DNA from: Cobetia sp. L2A1
GTDB taxonomy: Bacteria > Pseudomonadota > Gammaproteobacteria > Pseudomonadales > Halomonadaceae
DNA length: 64,000 nucleotides
Direction of reading: 5' to 3'
NCBI RefSeq assembly: GCF_009796845.1
Contig: NZ_CP047025.1
Location: 558,001 to 622,000 of the forward strand
In this document: positions 27,362-36,372 of the stretch, in pieces
Layout of the letters: each line of letters starts with the position of its first letter
How positions within the stretch are numbered: position 1 is the stretch's first letter
The notes under the pieces: model-generated
The model's database searches: none
Told to the model about the DNA's origin: nothing
What the model saw: the letters and a program-made list of their open reading frames with translations, nothing else
Made by a program: the position numbers and the translations under genes

Positions 27362-27904
27362 ATGCTCAAGACATTCACTGCAATATCACGTTCTGCTCGC
27401 CTGCTGGCGCTGATGTCACTGCCGCTGATGGCGGGTGCTGGCATGTCAGCCAATGCCGATTCAGGAGCTGCCGCAGCAACGGCTCCCGAAGTTACCGCCG
27501 GTGTTCAGGCCACAGCGCATGGTATTGAGTCGCTTACTAGTCGTGATGATGTCTCTACCGTGCAGGCGCGTTTGGAAAAAGCGCTGTCAGCCAAGGGTCT
27601 GACGCTATTCACTGTGATCGATCATGAAGCTGGGGCGAAGCAGGTAGGGCTCGAACTGCCCGCTACGCATACCGTCATCTTTGGTAACCCCAAGGTCGGT
27701 ACGTTGCTGATGCAGTGTAACGGTAGTGCGGCGCTGGACCTGCCACAGAAGATGGTGATTCGTGCAGTGGAAGGTGGCAGCGTGATTGAGTGGAATGATC
27801 CGCAGTATCTGGCCAACCGCCATGATCTCGGTGATTGCACGCTACCGCTGGACAAGGTGGCGGGTCTTCTCAAGGGGCTGGCCGCCGAAGCAGCAGGGCA
27901 GTGA
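27362..27904 (+). CDS. Exported DUF302 domain protein
   Basis: A 180-residue protein with a signal peptide (basic start, hydrophobic 12-26, likely cleavage after SANA near residue 32) and a DUF302 domain from about residue 55. The family's TLFTVIDHEAGAKQVGL and HTVIFGNPKVGTLLMQ segments are clear. DUF302 has a small alpha/beta fold, found alone or fused to cupredoxin or heme domains; its biochemical role is not established. It is monocistronic between two strong terminators. Confidence 0.9.
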   Translation: MLKTFTAISRSARLLALMSLPLMAGAGMSANADSGAAAATAPEVTAGVQATAHGIESLTSRDDVSTVQARLEKALSAKGLTLFTVIDHEAGAKQVGLELPATHTVIFGNPKVGTLLMQCNGSAALDLPQKMVIRAVEGGSVIEWNDPQYLANRHDLGDCTLPLDKVAGLLKGLAAEAAGQ

Positions 27905-27960
27905 CAATCGCGGTGCCCGAGGATACGTAAGGCACCTTAGTTGGTGACATCCTGGATAAT

Positions 27961-27997
27961 AAAAAACCGGGTTCCCATTGAAGGGAGCCCGGTTTTT
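27961..27997. terminator. Bidirectional terminator between DUF302 gene and glpQ
   Basis: Stem CCGGGTTCCC/GGGAGCCCGG flanked by six As and five Ts; it serves both convergent genes. Confidence 0.85.
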
Positions 27998-28052
27998 CGT
28001 GCCGTGACATTTCAAGACCATTCCGTATCTGACCTATCGCTCTGCGTTTGGC

Positions 28053-29198
28053 TTACAGCGTATCGCCATTCTGTTTTAGCCACTGTACGGCACGGTCCGG
28101 ATAGTCGGTAAAGATGCCATCGACGCCAGCTTCCTCGAAGAATACGCGTAGCATGTCATCGTAGTCACTGGCCCAGGCAGGAATGCGGCCTTCATCGAGA
28201 CGGAAGGTATACGGCATCACGATAAGCCCGGCATCGTGTGCGTTATCAACCAGTGTGGTGACCTTGATATCGCCCTTGGTAGAGCTATCTTCGATCACCA
28301 TCGGCTTCCACGGGCCAATGCCGTCGGCATAGCCTGCAATACGCTCCATCGCGCCTTTCTGATACATCCAGTCGTAGCTGTAGGGCTCAAGTGTGCCATC
28401 AGTGCCCGGCTGGAAGGTCATGTCCCAGCTCGTCTCACCCATCAGCTGTACCAGACGCAGGTCCATGCCCAGTGCCGGCTGCAGCTCGTCATGAATGCGC
28501 TTGAGTCCACGCGGATCGAAGACCTGCACGATGGCGTTATCGTCATGGTTGACATAGCCGTACTGCTTGAGCGTCTCCAGTACCGTCTTGGAAATTTCCT
28601 TGCCTTCTGACTGGTGGAACCAGGGTGCCTTGACCTCGACATACAGGCCGACGTCACGACCTGTGGAGTGATTGAGGCCCTGAATCATCTCGATCTCTTC
28701 ACTCAAGGTATGCAGGCCAAAGTGCGACTTGCCGAGCGGGAAGCGCTCCGGGTAGTCGGCAACTTTCTTGCCATCCTCGAGGGTGAAGCCTTCACTGAAT
28801 GCCAACTGCCGTAGCTCTGCCAGCGTGAAATCGATGGCGTAATAGCGACCATCCTTGCGTGCGCGGTCCGGGAAGACATCGGCGACATTGGTGACGCGAT
28901 CAAGGAAGCGATCGTGCAACACGACCAACTTATCGTCCTTGCTCATCACGATATCCTGCTCGAGGAAGTCAGCGCCCTGCGCATAGGCCATCGCCTTGCC
29001 GGCAAGGGTATGTTCCGGCAGGTAGCCTGAAGCCCCGCGGTGAGCGACCACGACCTTGTCGGTGTCATGGCTGGGATCAATGCTGCGCAAGGGTTTCTCG
29101 TCGGCCAGTGCCGGTACGGAAGTAACGGTAAGCAGTACGCTCATGACGCCCAATAGTGATAGCGGGCGGCGAGTGCGTGAAGAAGGGTTGCCATGCAT
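28053..29198 (-). CDS. glpQ: Periplasmic glycerophosphodiester phosphodiesterase
   Basis: A 381-residue GDPD-family enzyme that hydrolyses glycerophosphodiesters from phospholipid turnover to glycerol-3-phosphate and an alcohol. The signal peptide ends near ALA32. The catalytic and metal residues are His53-Arg54 (VVAHRGASGYLPEHT), Glu80/Asp82 (FLEQDIV) and His95 (VVLHD). The length and the large insertion domain fit GlpQ rather than cytosolic UgpQ. AAGGTGA precedes the ATG. It follows the GT4/DUF2334/LPG-TM cluster on the same strand after 139 bp. Confidence 0.93.
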   Translation of the reverse strand: MHGNPSSRTRRPLSLLGVMSVLLTVTSVPALADEKPLRSIDPSHDTDKVVVAHRGASGYLPEHTLAGKAMAYAQGADFLEQDIVMSKDDKLVVLHDRFLDRVTNVADVFPDRARKDGRYYAIDFTLAELRQLAFSEGFTLEDGKKVADYPERFPLGKSHFGLHTLSEEIEMIQGLNHSTGRDVGLYVEVKAPWFHQSEGKEISKTVLETLKQYGYVNHDDNAIVQVFDPRGLKRIHDELQPALGMDLRLVQLMGETSWDMTFQPGTDGTLEPYSYDWMYQKGAMERIAGYADGIGPWKPMVIEDSSTKGDIKVTTLVDNAHDAGLIVMPYTFRLDEGRIPAWASDYDDMLRVFFEEAGVDGIFTDYPDRAVQWLKQNGDTL

Positions 29199-29337
29199 GT
29201 GAGGTCACCTTGAGTTACCGGTTATTGTATGGTCGTTCAATATCGAATGAAGACCATAACAAACCCTTATCCAGATGGCGATGCTCAATAGTGTCAGGTG
29301 ATTGTCGTAGCGGCTTACCGCAAGCCCCATGACGCCG

Positions 29338-30342
29338 TCATGTGCTCGAAGTACGGCGATTGAGCAGGCGACCCAGCATGCTACTGCCGGCCATCACGAA
29401 GAACACCGGCGCGCCGGCGATCAGATAGAAATAGAAGGTGACGGCGCGCCAGATGACGACGGCAGCCGCGGCACTGGAGGCGCCTATCACGGGTGTGAGC
29501 AGTGCAGTAGAGGAGAGTTCGGCTCCACCTGCGCCTCCCGGCAACAGTGTCAGTTGGCCAGCCGCCAGAGATAGCATCTGCACGATGAAGGTCCAGCTCC
29601 AGTCAATATCACGACCTAGCCCGGAAACTGCCAGATAGAGGATCGAGTAACGTAACAGCCAATGGGCACAGCAGAGCAGGAAGATCAGGCTCAGTGTCAG
29701 GCGTGGCAGAGCCAGTGTCTCGATCAGCGCATGACGGAAGTGGATGATGGCTCTTGCCAGTTTGATGCGCGAACGATGTCGGACTCTCAGCCAGTGCAGG
29801 AGCCGCCCACTCGACTTCAGCAGTTCACGATGATGACGACCCAGGGCGATCAGCAACCCAAACCCAATGATCAGTAATAGGGCCGGGATGGCAAGCATCC
29901 AGCCGAGACGCAGATCGATGGTGTGGGACAATGCATAAAGCCCGATGCTGGCCAGTGCAGAGAGAAAGAACAGCATGTCGGTGATCTGATCGACTGCGAA
30001 TACCGCTGTCGCCTGCGCTGGACGTACCCCCTGGCGCGATAGCAACCCCATCAAGGTGAGTGGGCCGCCGCTGCCGCCGGGCGTTGCACTGATCGCGAAT
30101 TCAGTTGCCATCACCATGCCCAAGGCTCGGCGCTGGCCAAGATGGCCACCACGCCCAGCCAACAACAGGCGCAGGCGCCCTGCATTCAGGTTCCAGCACA
30201 CCAGAATCATGCCGAGCATCAATAGAAAGGTGTCGAGCGGAAACTGGCGTAGCTGTGCTCCCAGCCCGCTACCGCCCAGCGTCAGTGGCACCGCGATGAC
30301 CAGTACCAGGCCAGCGCTCAACATCCATGCTGCACGGCTCAT
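29338..30342 (-). CDS. Lysylphosphatidylglycerol-synthase-TM / UPF0104 family membrane protein
   Basis: A 334-residue polytopic protein, about eight hydrophobic helices, matching the LPG_synthase_TM (UPF0104) family, the flippase-like domain of MprF without its transferase part. The family's glycine-rich SATPGGSGGPLTLMGLL and LLPGGAGGAELS motifs are both present. GGAG precedes the ATG. It lies 54 bp after the DUF2334 gene in the same direction. By inference, such proteins transport or flip lipid-linked substrates, which would fit the glycosyltransferase and deacetylase upstream. Confidence 0.85.
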   Translation of the reverse strand: MSRAAWMLSAGLVLVIAVPLTLGGSGLGAQLRQFPLDTFLLMLGMILVCWNLNAGRLRLLLAGRGGHLGQRRALGMVMATEFAISATPGGSGGPLTLMGLLSRQGVRPAQATAVFAVDQITDMLFFLSALASIGLYALSHTIDLRLGWMLAIPALLLIIGFGLLIALGRHHRELLKSSGRLLHWLRVRHRSRIKLARAIIHFRHALIETLALPRLTLSLIFLLCCAHWLLRYSILYLAVSGLGRDIDWSWTFIVQMLSLAAGQLTLLPGGAGGAELSSTALLTPVIGASSAAAAVVIWRAVTFYFYLIAGAPVFFVMAGSSMLGRLLNRRTSST

Positions 30343-30396
30343 TCAAAGCTCCGCATGATAGTTACACGCTGACGAGATGGAGAGAAAATCGCCATG

Positions 30397-31248
30397 TCAG
30401 GCCGCGTCACTGGAAGACTGTTGATGGGAAGACTGTTGATGGGAGGACTGATGACTGTCAGGGGCTTCCAGCAGGCCATGTTGTGTCAGCCAGTCAATCT
30501 TGGTCATTGGCAGGCGACCGCTGTCGAGTAGCCGTGAGACCAGCTGGAGCCAATAGCGGCGCGAGCCATCGTGACGCATATCGACGGGATGCAAACCTAG
30601 TCGCAATACCGCAGCGTCTTGCGCGCGGGCCAACTTGCGTTCACTGACCCAGCGTGACATCAGACGACGTGGTGCTGAGCGCGAGCTCCACACCAGTCCC
30701 GGTGCATCGATGACGCTGAAGTCAGGTAACCGATAGAGATGCTGGGTGTCACTGGTGTAGCGAAAATCGAGGGATTTCAATGCACTGCGAGTACCCTCGC
30801 TCATCAACCAGGCGGGCGCGACGAAGCCATCAAGTGGCCAGCCGAGGCGTGTGAAAAGCTCGGCACCGGCAGTGAGGCGCCTTTTGGCTTCCCCCTCGTC
30901 GAGAGGATAGAACTCGCCCTCCCAGGTCAGCACGCGGCGCATCAGATAATCGCGCGGTGTCCGTGGCGGCGGTGCGTCATCGCAATGGTGGAAGCCATGT
31001 AGCGCCAATTCGTCGCCCTGTTGGCGACGTTTTTCCAATTGTTCAATGAACGCTGGAGAGTCTTCAAGCGCGCTGCGGTGATGGAAATCAGGGACGACTA
31101 GCCAGGTAATGGGGCAAGGATGATTCAGACGTGATTGGCAGAGCGCGTCCAGCTCGGCGACAAAGTCGCGATAATCCGGCCAGGTTTCAGGGGCTACATC
31201 GTGAAGCACCAGCAGAAAGTGACGCGAGGAGTCGGGCTGTTCAGCCAT
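30397..31248 (-). CDS. DUF2334 polysaccharide-deacetylase-like protein
   Basis: A 283-residue protein of the CE4/NodB-like fold. Metal-site motifs: LLVLHDVAPETW (catalytic/metal Asp), ELALHGFHHCDD (metal His pair), APAWLMS and LGLHPVDMRH near the C-terminus. No signal peptide is seen, so it should act on a cytosolic or membrane-surface substrate. It overlaps the end of the upstream glycosyltransferase gene by eight bases, implying coupled translation. The C-terminal 20 residues are low-complexity, a five-residue SSHQQ repeat encoded by a 15-bp tandem DNA repeat. By inference it may de-N-acetylate the product of the neighbouring glycosyltransferase. Confidence 0.85.
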   Translation of the reverse strand: MAEQPDSSRHFLLVLHDVAPETWPDYRDFVAELDALCQSRLNHPCPITWLVVPDFHHRSALEDSPAFIEQLEKRRQQGDELALHGFHHCDDAPPPRTPRDYLMRRVLTWEGEFYPLDEGEAKRRLTAGAELFTRLGWPLDGFVAPAWLMSEGTRSALKSLDFRYTSDTQHLYRLPDFSVIDAPGLVWSSRSAPRRLMSRWVSERKLARAQDAAVLRLGLHPVDMRHDGSRRYWLQLVSRLLDSGRLPMTKIDWLTQHGLLEAPDSHQSSHQQSSHQQSSSDAA

Positions 31249-32368
31249 GCGTCACTTCCTCCAGCATGGGGTGAAAGCGGGTGCCGGTCACCGCGCGGTA
31301 ATGGCCCAGTAGTCCATCGACGACGCGATCCCAATCATGATGCTTCTCGACATGGCGACGTGCCTGACGCCCTAGCGCAGCAGGATCATTGGCGAACACT
31401 TCCTGTACGGCGCGTGCCATATCGCGTGGTGAGTGCGGTTCGCATAGCTGTCCGCAGCCCAGAGGTACATTCTCGGCCAGAGCCCCGGCGCGTGCTGCTA
31501 CCACGGGAGTCCCGCAGGCCATGGCTTCGAGCACGACCAATCCGAAGGTCTCTTGAGTGCCGGCATGCAGCAGTACATCAACGGAAGCCACCATGCGCGC
31601 TACCTCATCACAGCTACAGAAGTGGCCGGTCACACTGACGTTGTCCGGGAGGTGACGCGGCATGCCGGAGCCAATCAGTAGCAGGTGATAGTCGGGCCCT
31701 AGCAGGCGGGCAACATCGAGCAGTTCGTCGAGGTTTTTCTCGCGCGAGCCGCGGCCGGCGAAAGCGAGTAACCGCACATGATCTGATAACCCAAGCTCGC
31801 GCCGCAGTTGCGTATCGCAGCGATCTGGATGAAAGGTAGTGAGGTCCACGCCTAGCGGTTGGATATGCACATTGCCAATCCCCAGATGATCAAGGCGCTC
31901 AGCCATCACCTGACTCGGCGCAAGCACTCGATCGAAGTGACGATACAAACGCTGAACATAACGATCGACATTGCTACCCGACCACTCGCCGAGACGATTG
32001 GTGATCAGGCGCGGCAAATCAGAGTGATAAAACCCCAATACCGGTACGTCCAGCTTGCGACCGGCATCCAATGCGGCCCATGCCGTGACGTAAGGGTCGC
32101 CCGCTTCGATGACATCGGGCGATAACGCTAACAGGGTACTGACCCAACCACTGCGCCGCAGCGGAAAGCGATAGCCATTGCCGAACGGGATCGGTGGCGC
32201 CGGCACGTTATAGATATCATCACTGACGCTGGTGGCTTCGCCGGGTACCAGTAGGCTATGGCGAATATCAGGCCGTGTTCTCAGCCGTCGTCGCTTGGCT
32301 TCCAGATAGGTCCTCACACCACCACTGGACGGGGCATGAAACATCGTCATGTCAGCGATATGTAGCAT
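31241..32368 (-). CDS. Glycosyltransferase family 4 protein
   Basis: A 375-residue GT-B fold glycosyltransferase. The N-terminal half opens MLHIADMTMFHAPSSGGVRT; the donor-binding half carries FAGRGSREKNLDELLD and the GT4 signature HAGTQETFGLVVLEAMACGT with the E-X7-E pair. The family transfers sugars to lipids or polysaccharides. I chose the ATG at 32368 because the conserved fold begins there; an in-frame extension to 32587 adds 73 basic, non-conserved residues. An intermediate start at 32422 is possible. It is first of a likely three-gene unit (GT4, DUF2334, LPG-TM), whose overlap and spacing suggest a glycolipid pathway. Confidence 0.85.
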   Translation of the reverse strand: MLHIADMTMFHAPSSGGVRTYLEAKRRRLRTRPDIRHSLLVPGEATSVSDDIYNVPAPPIPFGNGYRFPLRRSGWVSTLLALSPDVIEAGDPYVTAWAALDAGRKLDVPVLGFYHSDLPRLITNRLGEWSGSNVDRYVQRLYRHFDRVLAPSQVMAERLDHLGIGNVHIQPLGVDLTTFHPDRCDTQLRRELGLSDHVRLLAFAGRGSREKNLDELLDVARLLGPDYHLLLIGSGMPRHLPDNVSVTGHFCSCDEVARMVASVDVLLHAGTQETFGLVVLEAMACGTPVVAARAGALAENVPLGCGQLCEPHSPRDMARAVQEVFANDPAALGRQARRHVEKHHDWDRVVDGLLGHYRAVTGTRFHPMLEEVTHG

Positions 32369-32753
32369 CGTGTTGATTCCAAAGGTTTTTTTAAGCTTAG
32401 TCAGCCTTAAAATCTTAGACATGTACGCATCCGTGTACACACTGAGAATCTGTCTACTAACTGGCGAGGAATCACTGACAACCGTCGAGTGTCCTGCTCT
32501 AGTCATTGGGGGGAGGTAGGATGAAACCAAGGGGCCGTTACGTGACATACCGTGTCGCGGGTGACGGGACGCCTTGCAGTGCCGCACGTTGGGGCATGCT
32601 GATCAGTGTGACAGCGAGATGCGGCATTTGTGCGGTAGGCAGGTGCTGCCACGCAATATGCGCGAAGAGTGGATAGCGAGTGATGTCGGTAATGACGTAT
32701 CAACGGCGATATTTTCGCTACCATTCCCGCGAGGGCAATGATGAATGACAGAT
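32369..32753. other. Non-coding leader region upstream of the glycosyltransferase gene
   Basis: About 385 bp between the GT4 start and the terminator of the next minus-strand gene. No supported gene; it must contain the promoter of the GT4 unit, but I see no clear -35/-10 pair and no Pho-box-like direct repeat. Confidence 0.4.
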
Positions 32754-32788
32754 AAAAAAAGGCCCCATCCAGGGTCACTGGACGGGGC
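32754..32788 (-). terminator. Terminator of the small membrane protein gene
   Basis: On the minus strand, stem GCCCCGTCCAG/CTGGATGGGGC with a short loop, then seven Ts; 142 bp after the stop at 32930. Confidence 0.85.
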
Positions 32789-32863
32789 AATGTGCGTGCA
32801 CTACAGGAATTTGAAGGTGTATCGGGATACGCCAGTAGCGAGGCATGCTCAGATTGGTAAAGC

Positions 32864-32890
32864 TCAGGCTAGCAATGTCAATGCTAGCAA
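32864..32890. repeat. Short direct repeat GCTAGCAATG, 15-bp period
   Basis: GCTAGCAATGTCAAT is followed directly by GCTAGCAATGCC, between the terminator and the stop codon of the small membrane protein gene. Two copies only. Confidence 0.5.
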
Positions 32891-32929
32891 TGCCTCGTCA
32901 GATATTTCTCATGATGTCAGGCAACGTGT

Positions 32930-33301
32930 TTACACGATACCTTGAAGCAGGTGTTGCATGGCTGGAGCGGACTGGCCAATGCCTTCCGGATAGCCTGCGT
33001 TGGGCTCGATAGGGCGTTGACTGGCGAGCAGGGCAAGGCTCATCAGCAGGCCAGCGGCCAGTAGTAAGCGATTACGGGTACGACGACGATCACGTTCAAG
33101 CAGCAGGGCGACATGCTCCATGGCCTCGCGTTGGATTTCACGCTGGCGCTCTGGATGTATGGCATCACCTGCAGACGCTGTACTTTCCAGTGCTGACTGA
33201 CCATCGATACGGGCGTACGCCATGGCTGGCCGGCGTACGATGGCGGCATGTTCAGCCATGTGACGCAGTGAGGACGATGCGGGCAAGCGATACATTTTCA
33301 T
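32930..33301 (-). CDS. Small hypothetical protein with one C-terminal membrane helix
   Basis: A 123-residue protein I do not recognise. A polar N-terminal region, a highly charged helix (RQREIQREAMEHVALLLERD, then RRRTRNR) and one hydrophobic segment (LLLAAGLLMSLALLAS, about 80-95), followed by a short proline-containing tail. The basic residues before the helix predict a cytoplasmic N-terminus and a tail-anchored form. I chose the ATG at 33301 with GGGAGG eight bases upstream; the in-frame extension to 33376 would bury that site. It has its own terminator and neighbours unrelated genes, so no function is suggested. Confidence 0.7.
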   Translation of the reverse strand: MKMYRLPASSSLRHMAEHAAIVRRPAMAYARIDGQSALESTASAGDAIHPERQREIQREAMEHVALLLERDRRRTRNRLLLAAGLLMSLALLASQRPIEPNAGYPEGIGQSAPAMQHLLQGIV

Positions 33302-33537
33302 CCTGGAGTCCTCCCGAGGACCTGGGGACGCCATCAAGGCGTTCAGTGATTCTAGACTGGGCATCGTCTCTGACATGATGTGATCACAGCGTATGGTATG
33401 GCCTATCTCATGATCAAGAGAAAGTCGCTGTGGTTATTTTGACTGCCCCGTGTTTCTGTCTGGTAAGCATACCTCACTGCATTGTTTCACAAAATTACAA
33501 TTTATCACGGTTGGTACACGATAAGGGGTTGGAACGT

Positions 33538-33570
33538 AAAACGCCCCGGGCGCAAGGCGCTCCGGGGCGT
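33538..33570 (-). terminator. rnb terminator
   Basis: Minus-strand stem ACGCCCCGGAGCG/CGCCCGGGGCGT followed by a short T-run; 41 bp after the rnb stop. Confidence 0.8.
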
Positions 33571-33610
33571 AGATGACCCGCCGTGTTTCTGGCGAGTGGA
33601 AGGTGCCGAC

Positions 33611-35557
33611 TTATTCGGTCGGACGACCCACCAGCGAACGACGTTCTTCGCGGGCTTCTGTCAGAGAGACCTTGATGATGTCACCGAGGGAATAACGCAG
33701 TACATCCTCGATGTTCACACGGCCTTCCTTGTCATCGATCGCGACTTTCTTGCGATCGCTGTGGATCAGCGGTGCCGGAATGAAGACGCTGGCGCCATTC
33801 TCTTCCAGACGCACGCGCATCCCACCGCGGCGAATATCGATGATCTCACCGAGGAAGACTTGCTGTTCTTCAGCGGCCTTGGTCAGGTAACGCACGTAAA
33901 GCCAGTCTTTCACGTCACGCTCCGCCATGCGGTTGAGACGACGACGCTCGCTGAGGTGCTCTGTCAGCTGCTCGGTGGCTTCTGCCGGGACTTCCTGGCC
34001 AAGAATCACACGCTTGATCAAGCGGTGGTTGACCATATCGCCGTACTTGCGGATAGGCGAGGTCCAGGTGGCATAGGCTTCAAGGCCAAGGCCAAAGTGC
34101 GGGCCCGGTTGAGCGGACATCACGGTATAGCCCTGGAAACGACGCATGCGCACGTCAAGCCAGGTATCTTCGCGGCTGTCCAGTTCCTGACGAATCAGGC
34201 GGTAACCTTCCAGGCTACCAAGCTGTTCCGGCGTGGCAGTAATATCTTGACCCGCCAGGAACTCGATGGTGTCGTCGTATTTCTCCGGAGCAAAGCCCTG
34301 GTGAACATTGAAGATACCGTGACCGATATGCTTGGAGAGCAGACGTGCGCAGCTTAGATTCGCAGTGATCATGGATTCTTCGATCATGCGATTACTGATG
34401 CGGCGATGGTCGGCACGTACGTTGAGCACGTTACCTTCCTCGTCCAGCTCGAACTCGAAGTCCGGGCGCTCGCGGAAGATCTGGGAGTTGCGTGCACGCC
34501 AGGCGATACGTGCCTGAGTGAAGGCTTCCAGCTGGCGAAGACCTTCGGCCAGTTCGTCGTTGGCTGGCGTCCAGCTACCTTCCTTGCCCTCGATCCAGTC
34601 TGAGACGTTGTCGTAGGTCAGGCGGTAGTGGGAGCGCATGGTGGCTGCGAAGAACTTCGGCTCAGCGATGACACCATCGGTATCAATGTCGACGACGCAC
34701 ATCAGCGTGGGACGGTCTTCACCTTCCTTCAGCGAGCACAGATCATCGGACAGGATTTCCGGCAGCATCGTGACGTTCTGACTCGGCAGGTAGACCGTGA
34801 AGGAGCGCGTGCGCGCTTCTTCGTCTATCCGGCTGCCTTCCGGCACGTAGGCCGTTGGATCAGCAATGGCAATGCTCAGGGTCCAGCCGCCTTCAGGGCG
34901 CTCGACGATGTGCAGAGCATCATCCATATCGCGTGTCTTTTCACCATCGATGGTGAAGAAGGGCACGTGAGTCATGTCTTCGCGAGTCAAGCCTTCTTCC
35001 ATCAACGGCCAGTCAGTGCCGCCTTCTGGAGAGGCCTGTTCCAGCGCATGACGCGCCAGAGTGACACGCCACGGCACACGCGGGTTGTCCGCGGTGGCGA
35101 TGACTTCTTCGATTTGAGCGAAGAAGCTGCGGTCATCCTTGCGCATCGGGTGACGCAGCAGACGCGCCACGACCCAATCGCCATCATTGAGGGTTTCCTC
35201 ATTGATGCCACGCTTCACGCGCGCTTTCATGCGCGTGTTGATGGAGGGATGGTCCGGCATCACGTTCAGGCGGCCATCACGCTTGCCGACACGAGCGACG
35301 AAGCGATCGACACCCGTCTCAATCAGCACTTCCGGCTGGACGGACTTCTTCTCGCCTTCCACCTTGACGGTCGCTTCCACGGTATCGCCGTGCAACACCT
35401 GCTTCATGGCGGGCGGCGGCACGAAATAGGATTCACCATCCTCGCATTCGAGAAAGCCGAAGCCCTTGTCGGTGCCTTTGATCACCCCCGTAACACGGGG
35501 AATTTCCTGGCGGATTTGATCTTTCAGCTGCGCCAGCAGCGAATTGTTCTGCAGCAT
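33611..35557 (-). CDS. rnb: Exoribonuclease II
   Basis: A 648-residue 3'-to-5' single-strand exoribonuclease (E. coli Rnb: 644). N-terminal cold-shock/OB domains (about 20-180) contain GVIKGTDKGFGFLECEDG. The RNB catalytic domain has metal ligands Asp204, Asp210, Asp212 and Asp213 (TIDGEKTRDMDDALHI), and the TSPIRKYGDMVNHRLIK motif follows. A C-terminal S1 domain (about 560-640) ends the protein. Length, and the absence of the basic C-terminal tail and extra N-terminal domain of RNase R, point to Rnb. Confidence 0.92.
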   Translation of the reverse strand: MLQNNSLLAQLKDQIRQEIPRVTGVIKGTDKGFGFLECEDGESYFVPPPAMKQVLHGDTVEATVKVEGEKKSVQPEVLIETGVDRFVARVGKRDGRLNVMPDHPSINTRMKARVKRGINEETLNDGDWVVARLLRHPMRKDDRSFFAQIEEVIATADNPRVPWRVTLARHALEQASPEGGTDWPLMEEGLTREDMTHVPFFTIDGEKTRDMDDALHIVERPEGGWTLSIAIADPTAYVPEGSRIDEEARTRSFTVYLPSQNVTMLPEILSDDLCSLKEGEDRPTLMCVVDIDTDGVIAEPKFFAATMRSHYRLTYDNVSDWIEGKEGSWTPANDELAEGLRQLEAFTQARIAWRARNSQIFRERPDFEFELDEEGNVLNVRADHRRISNRMIEESMITANLSCARLLSKHIGHGIFNVHQGFAPEKYDDTIEFLAGQDITATPEQLGSLEGYRLIRQELDSREDTWLDVRMRRFQGYTVMSAQPGPHFGLGLEAYATWTSPIRKYGDMVNHRLIKRVILGQEVPAEATEQLTEHLSERRRLNRMAERDVKDWLYVRYLTKAAEEQQVFLGEIIDIRRGGMRVRLEENGASVFIPAPLIHSDRKKVAIDDKEGRVNIEDVLRYSLGDIIKVSLTEAREERRSLVGRPTE

Positions 35558-35632
35558 TTCGGAAGTTCTGTTGGCGGGGTCAGTGGCTCACTATACGGAC
35601 ATGGGGCATGGGGGGAAAGCGGCCAGATGCGG

Positions 35633-35663
35633 CAACGCCCACACGGTGTACCTGTGGGCGTTG
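35633..35663. terminator. Hairpin between the NAD(P)-binding protein gene and rnb
   Basis: Perfect 11-bp stem CAACGCCCACA/TGTGGGCGTTG without a clear T-run. It lies downstream of the minus-strand gene at 35707. Confidence 0.5.
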
Positions 35664-35706
35664 TCAATGGGGCCTTTCGTCATGAATGCTGCAGGTGAGG
35701 GGCTGC

Positions 35707-36372
35707 CTACGACATAGCGTTGTGATTGGCGAGTAGGTGCTCTACGTGTTGATCACCGTCGAACAGGGTGAATATTGGAGCCTTTCGGTAACGACCACCA
35801 ATATCACGCGCCTGCATCAGGCCCAGCAGAAACTCGGCGACATTGGCGCGTGAGACCTGCATCTCGTCAGAGGCATCGGCGTTTTCGGTCAGCTTTCCGC
35901 TACCGCTGGCATCGGTCAGGCGGCCGGGCTTGACGATGACATGACGCAGGCCGCTCTCGGCGAGGCATAGATCAGCCGCTTTCTTGGCGGAAAAGTAGGG
36001 GCGCATGGCCACTGGTCCCGCCAATGGAGTTTCCGAGCGTATCGAGCTGACCTGGATCACGCGTGACAGGCCAAATTCGCTAGCCAGATCGGCCGTACGC
36101 ATGGCGCCGTGCAGATCAATGGTCAGCGTCTTGTCTGGACTGGTATGCGGGCCGGAGCCCGCCACGAATACGGCTTGATCACAGCCGTAGAAGGCTTGGC
36201 GCATTTCGCCTTCGAGATCCCCGAGCACGGTCTCGATGCCACGCTCTCGGAACCAGCCTTGCTGATCACTCGATCGGATCATGGCGAGTACTGGCTCGGC
36301 CGCAGCCTTGGCTTTTTCACATAGCTGGCGACCGATCTGGCCATTGGCACCGATAATGAGCGTCTTGCGCAT
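35707..36372 (-). CDS. NAD(P)-binding atypical SDR / NAD(P)H-binding protein
   Basis: A 221-residue Rossmann-fold protein of the NAD(P)H-binding atypical SDR group (YwnB/NmrA-like). The nucleotide motif GANGQIG is at the N-terminus (residues 7-13); YFSAKKAADLCLAESGLRHV contains the family's conserved Lys region and VIVKPGRLTD follows. The function is unknown; relatives act as quinone or flavin reductases or redox sensors. I chose the ATG at 36372 because AGGAG lies eight bases upstream; an extension to 36411 adds 13 residues without support. Confidence 0.85.
   Translation of the reverse strand: MRKTLIIGANGQIGRQLCEKAKAAAEPVLAMIRSSDQQGWFRERGIETVLGDLEGEMRQAFYGCDQAVFVAGSGPHTSPDKTLTIDLHGAMRTADLASEFGLSRVIQVSSIRSETPLAGPVAMRPYFSAKKAADLCLAESGLRHVIVKPGRLTDASGSGKLTENADASDEMQVSRANVAEFLLGLMQARDIGGRYRKAPIFTLFDGDQHVEHLLANHNAMS

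Noticed and set aside
32369..32587. 73-residue N-terminal extension of the GT4 protein
   Set aside because: The GT-B fold begins at the ATG at 32368; the extension is basic and non-conserved in character.
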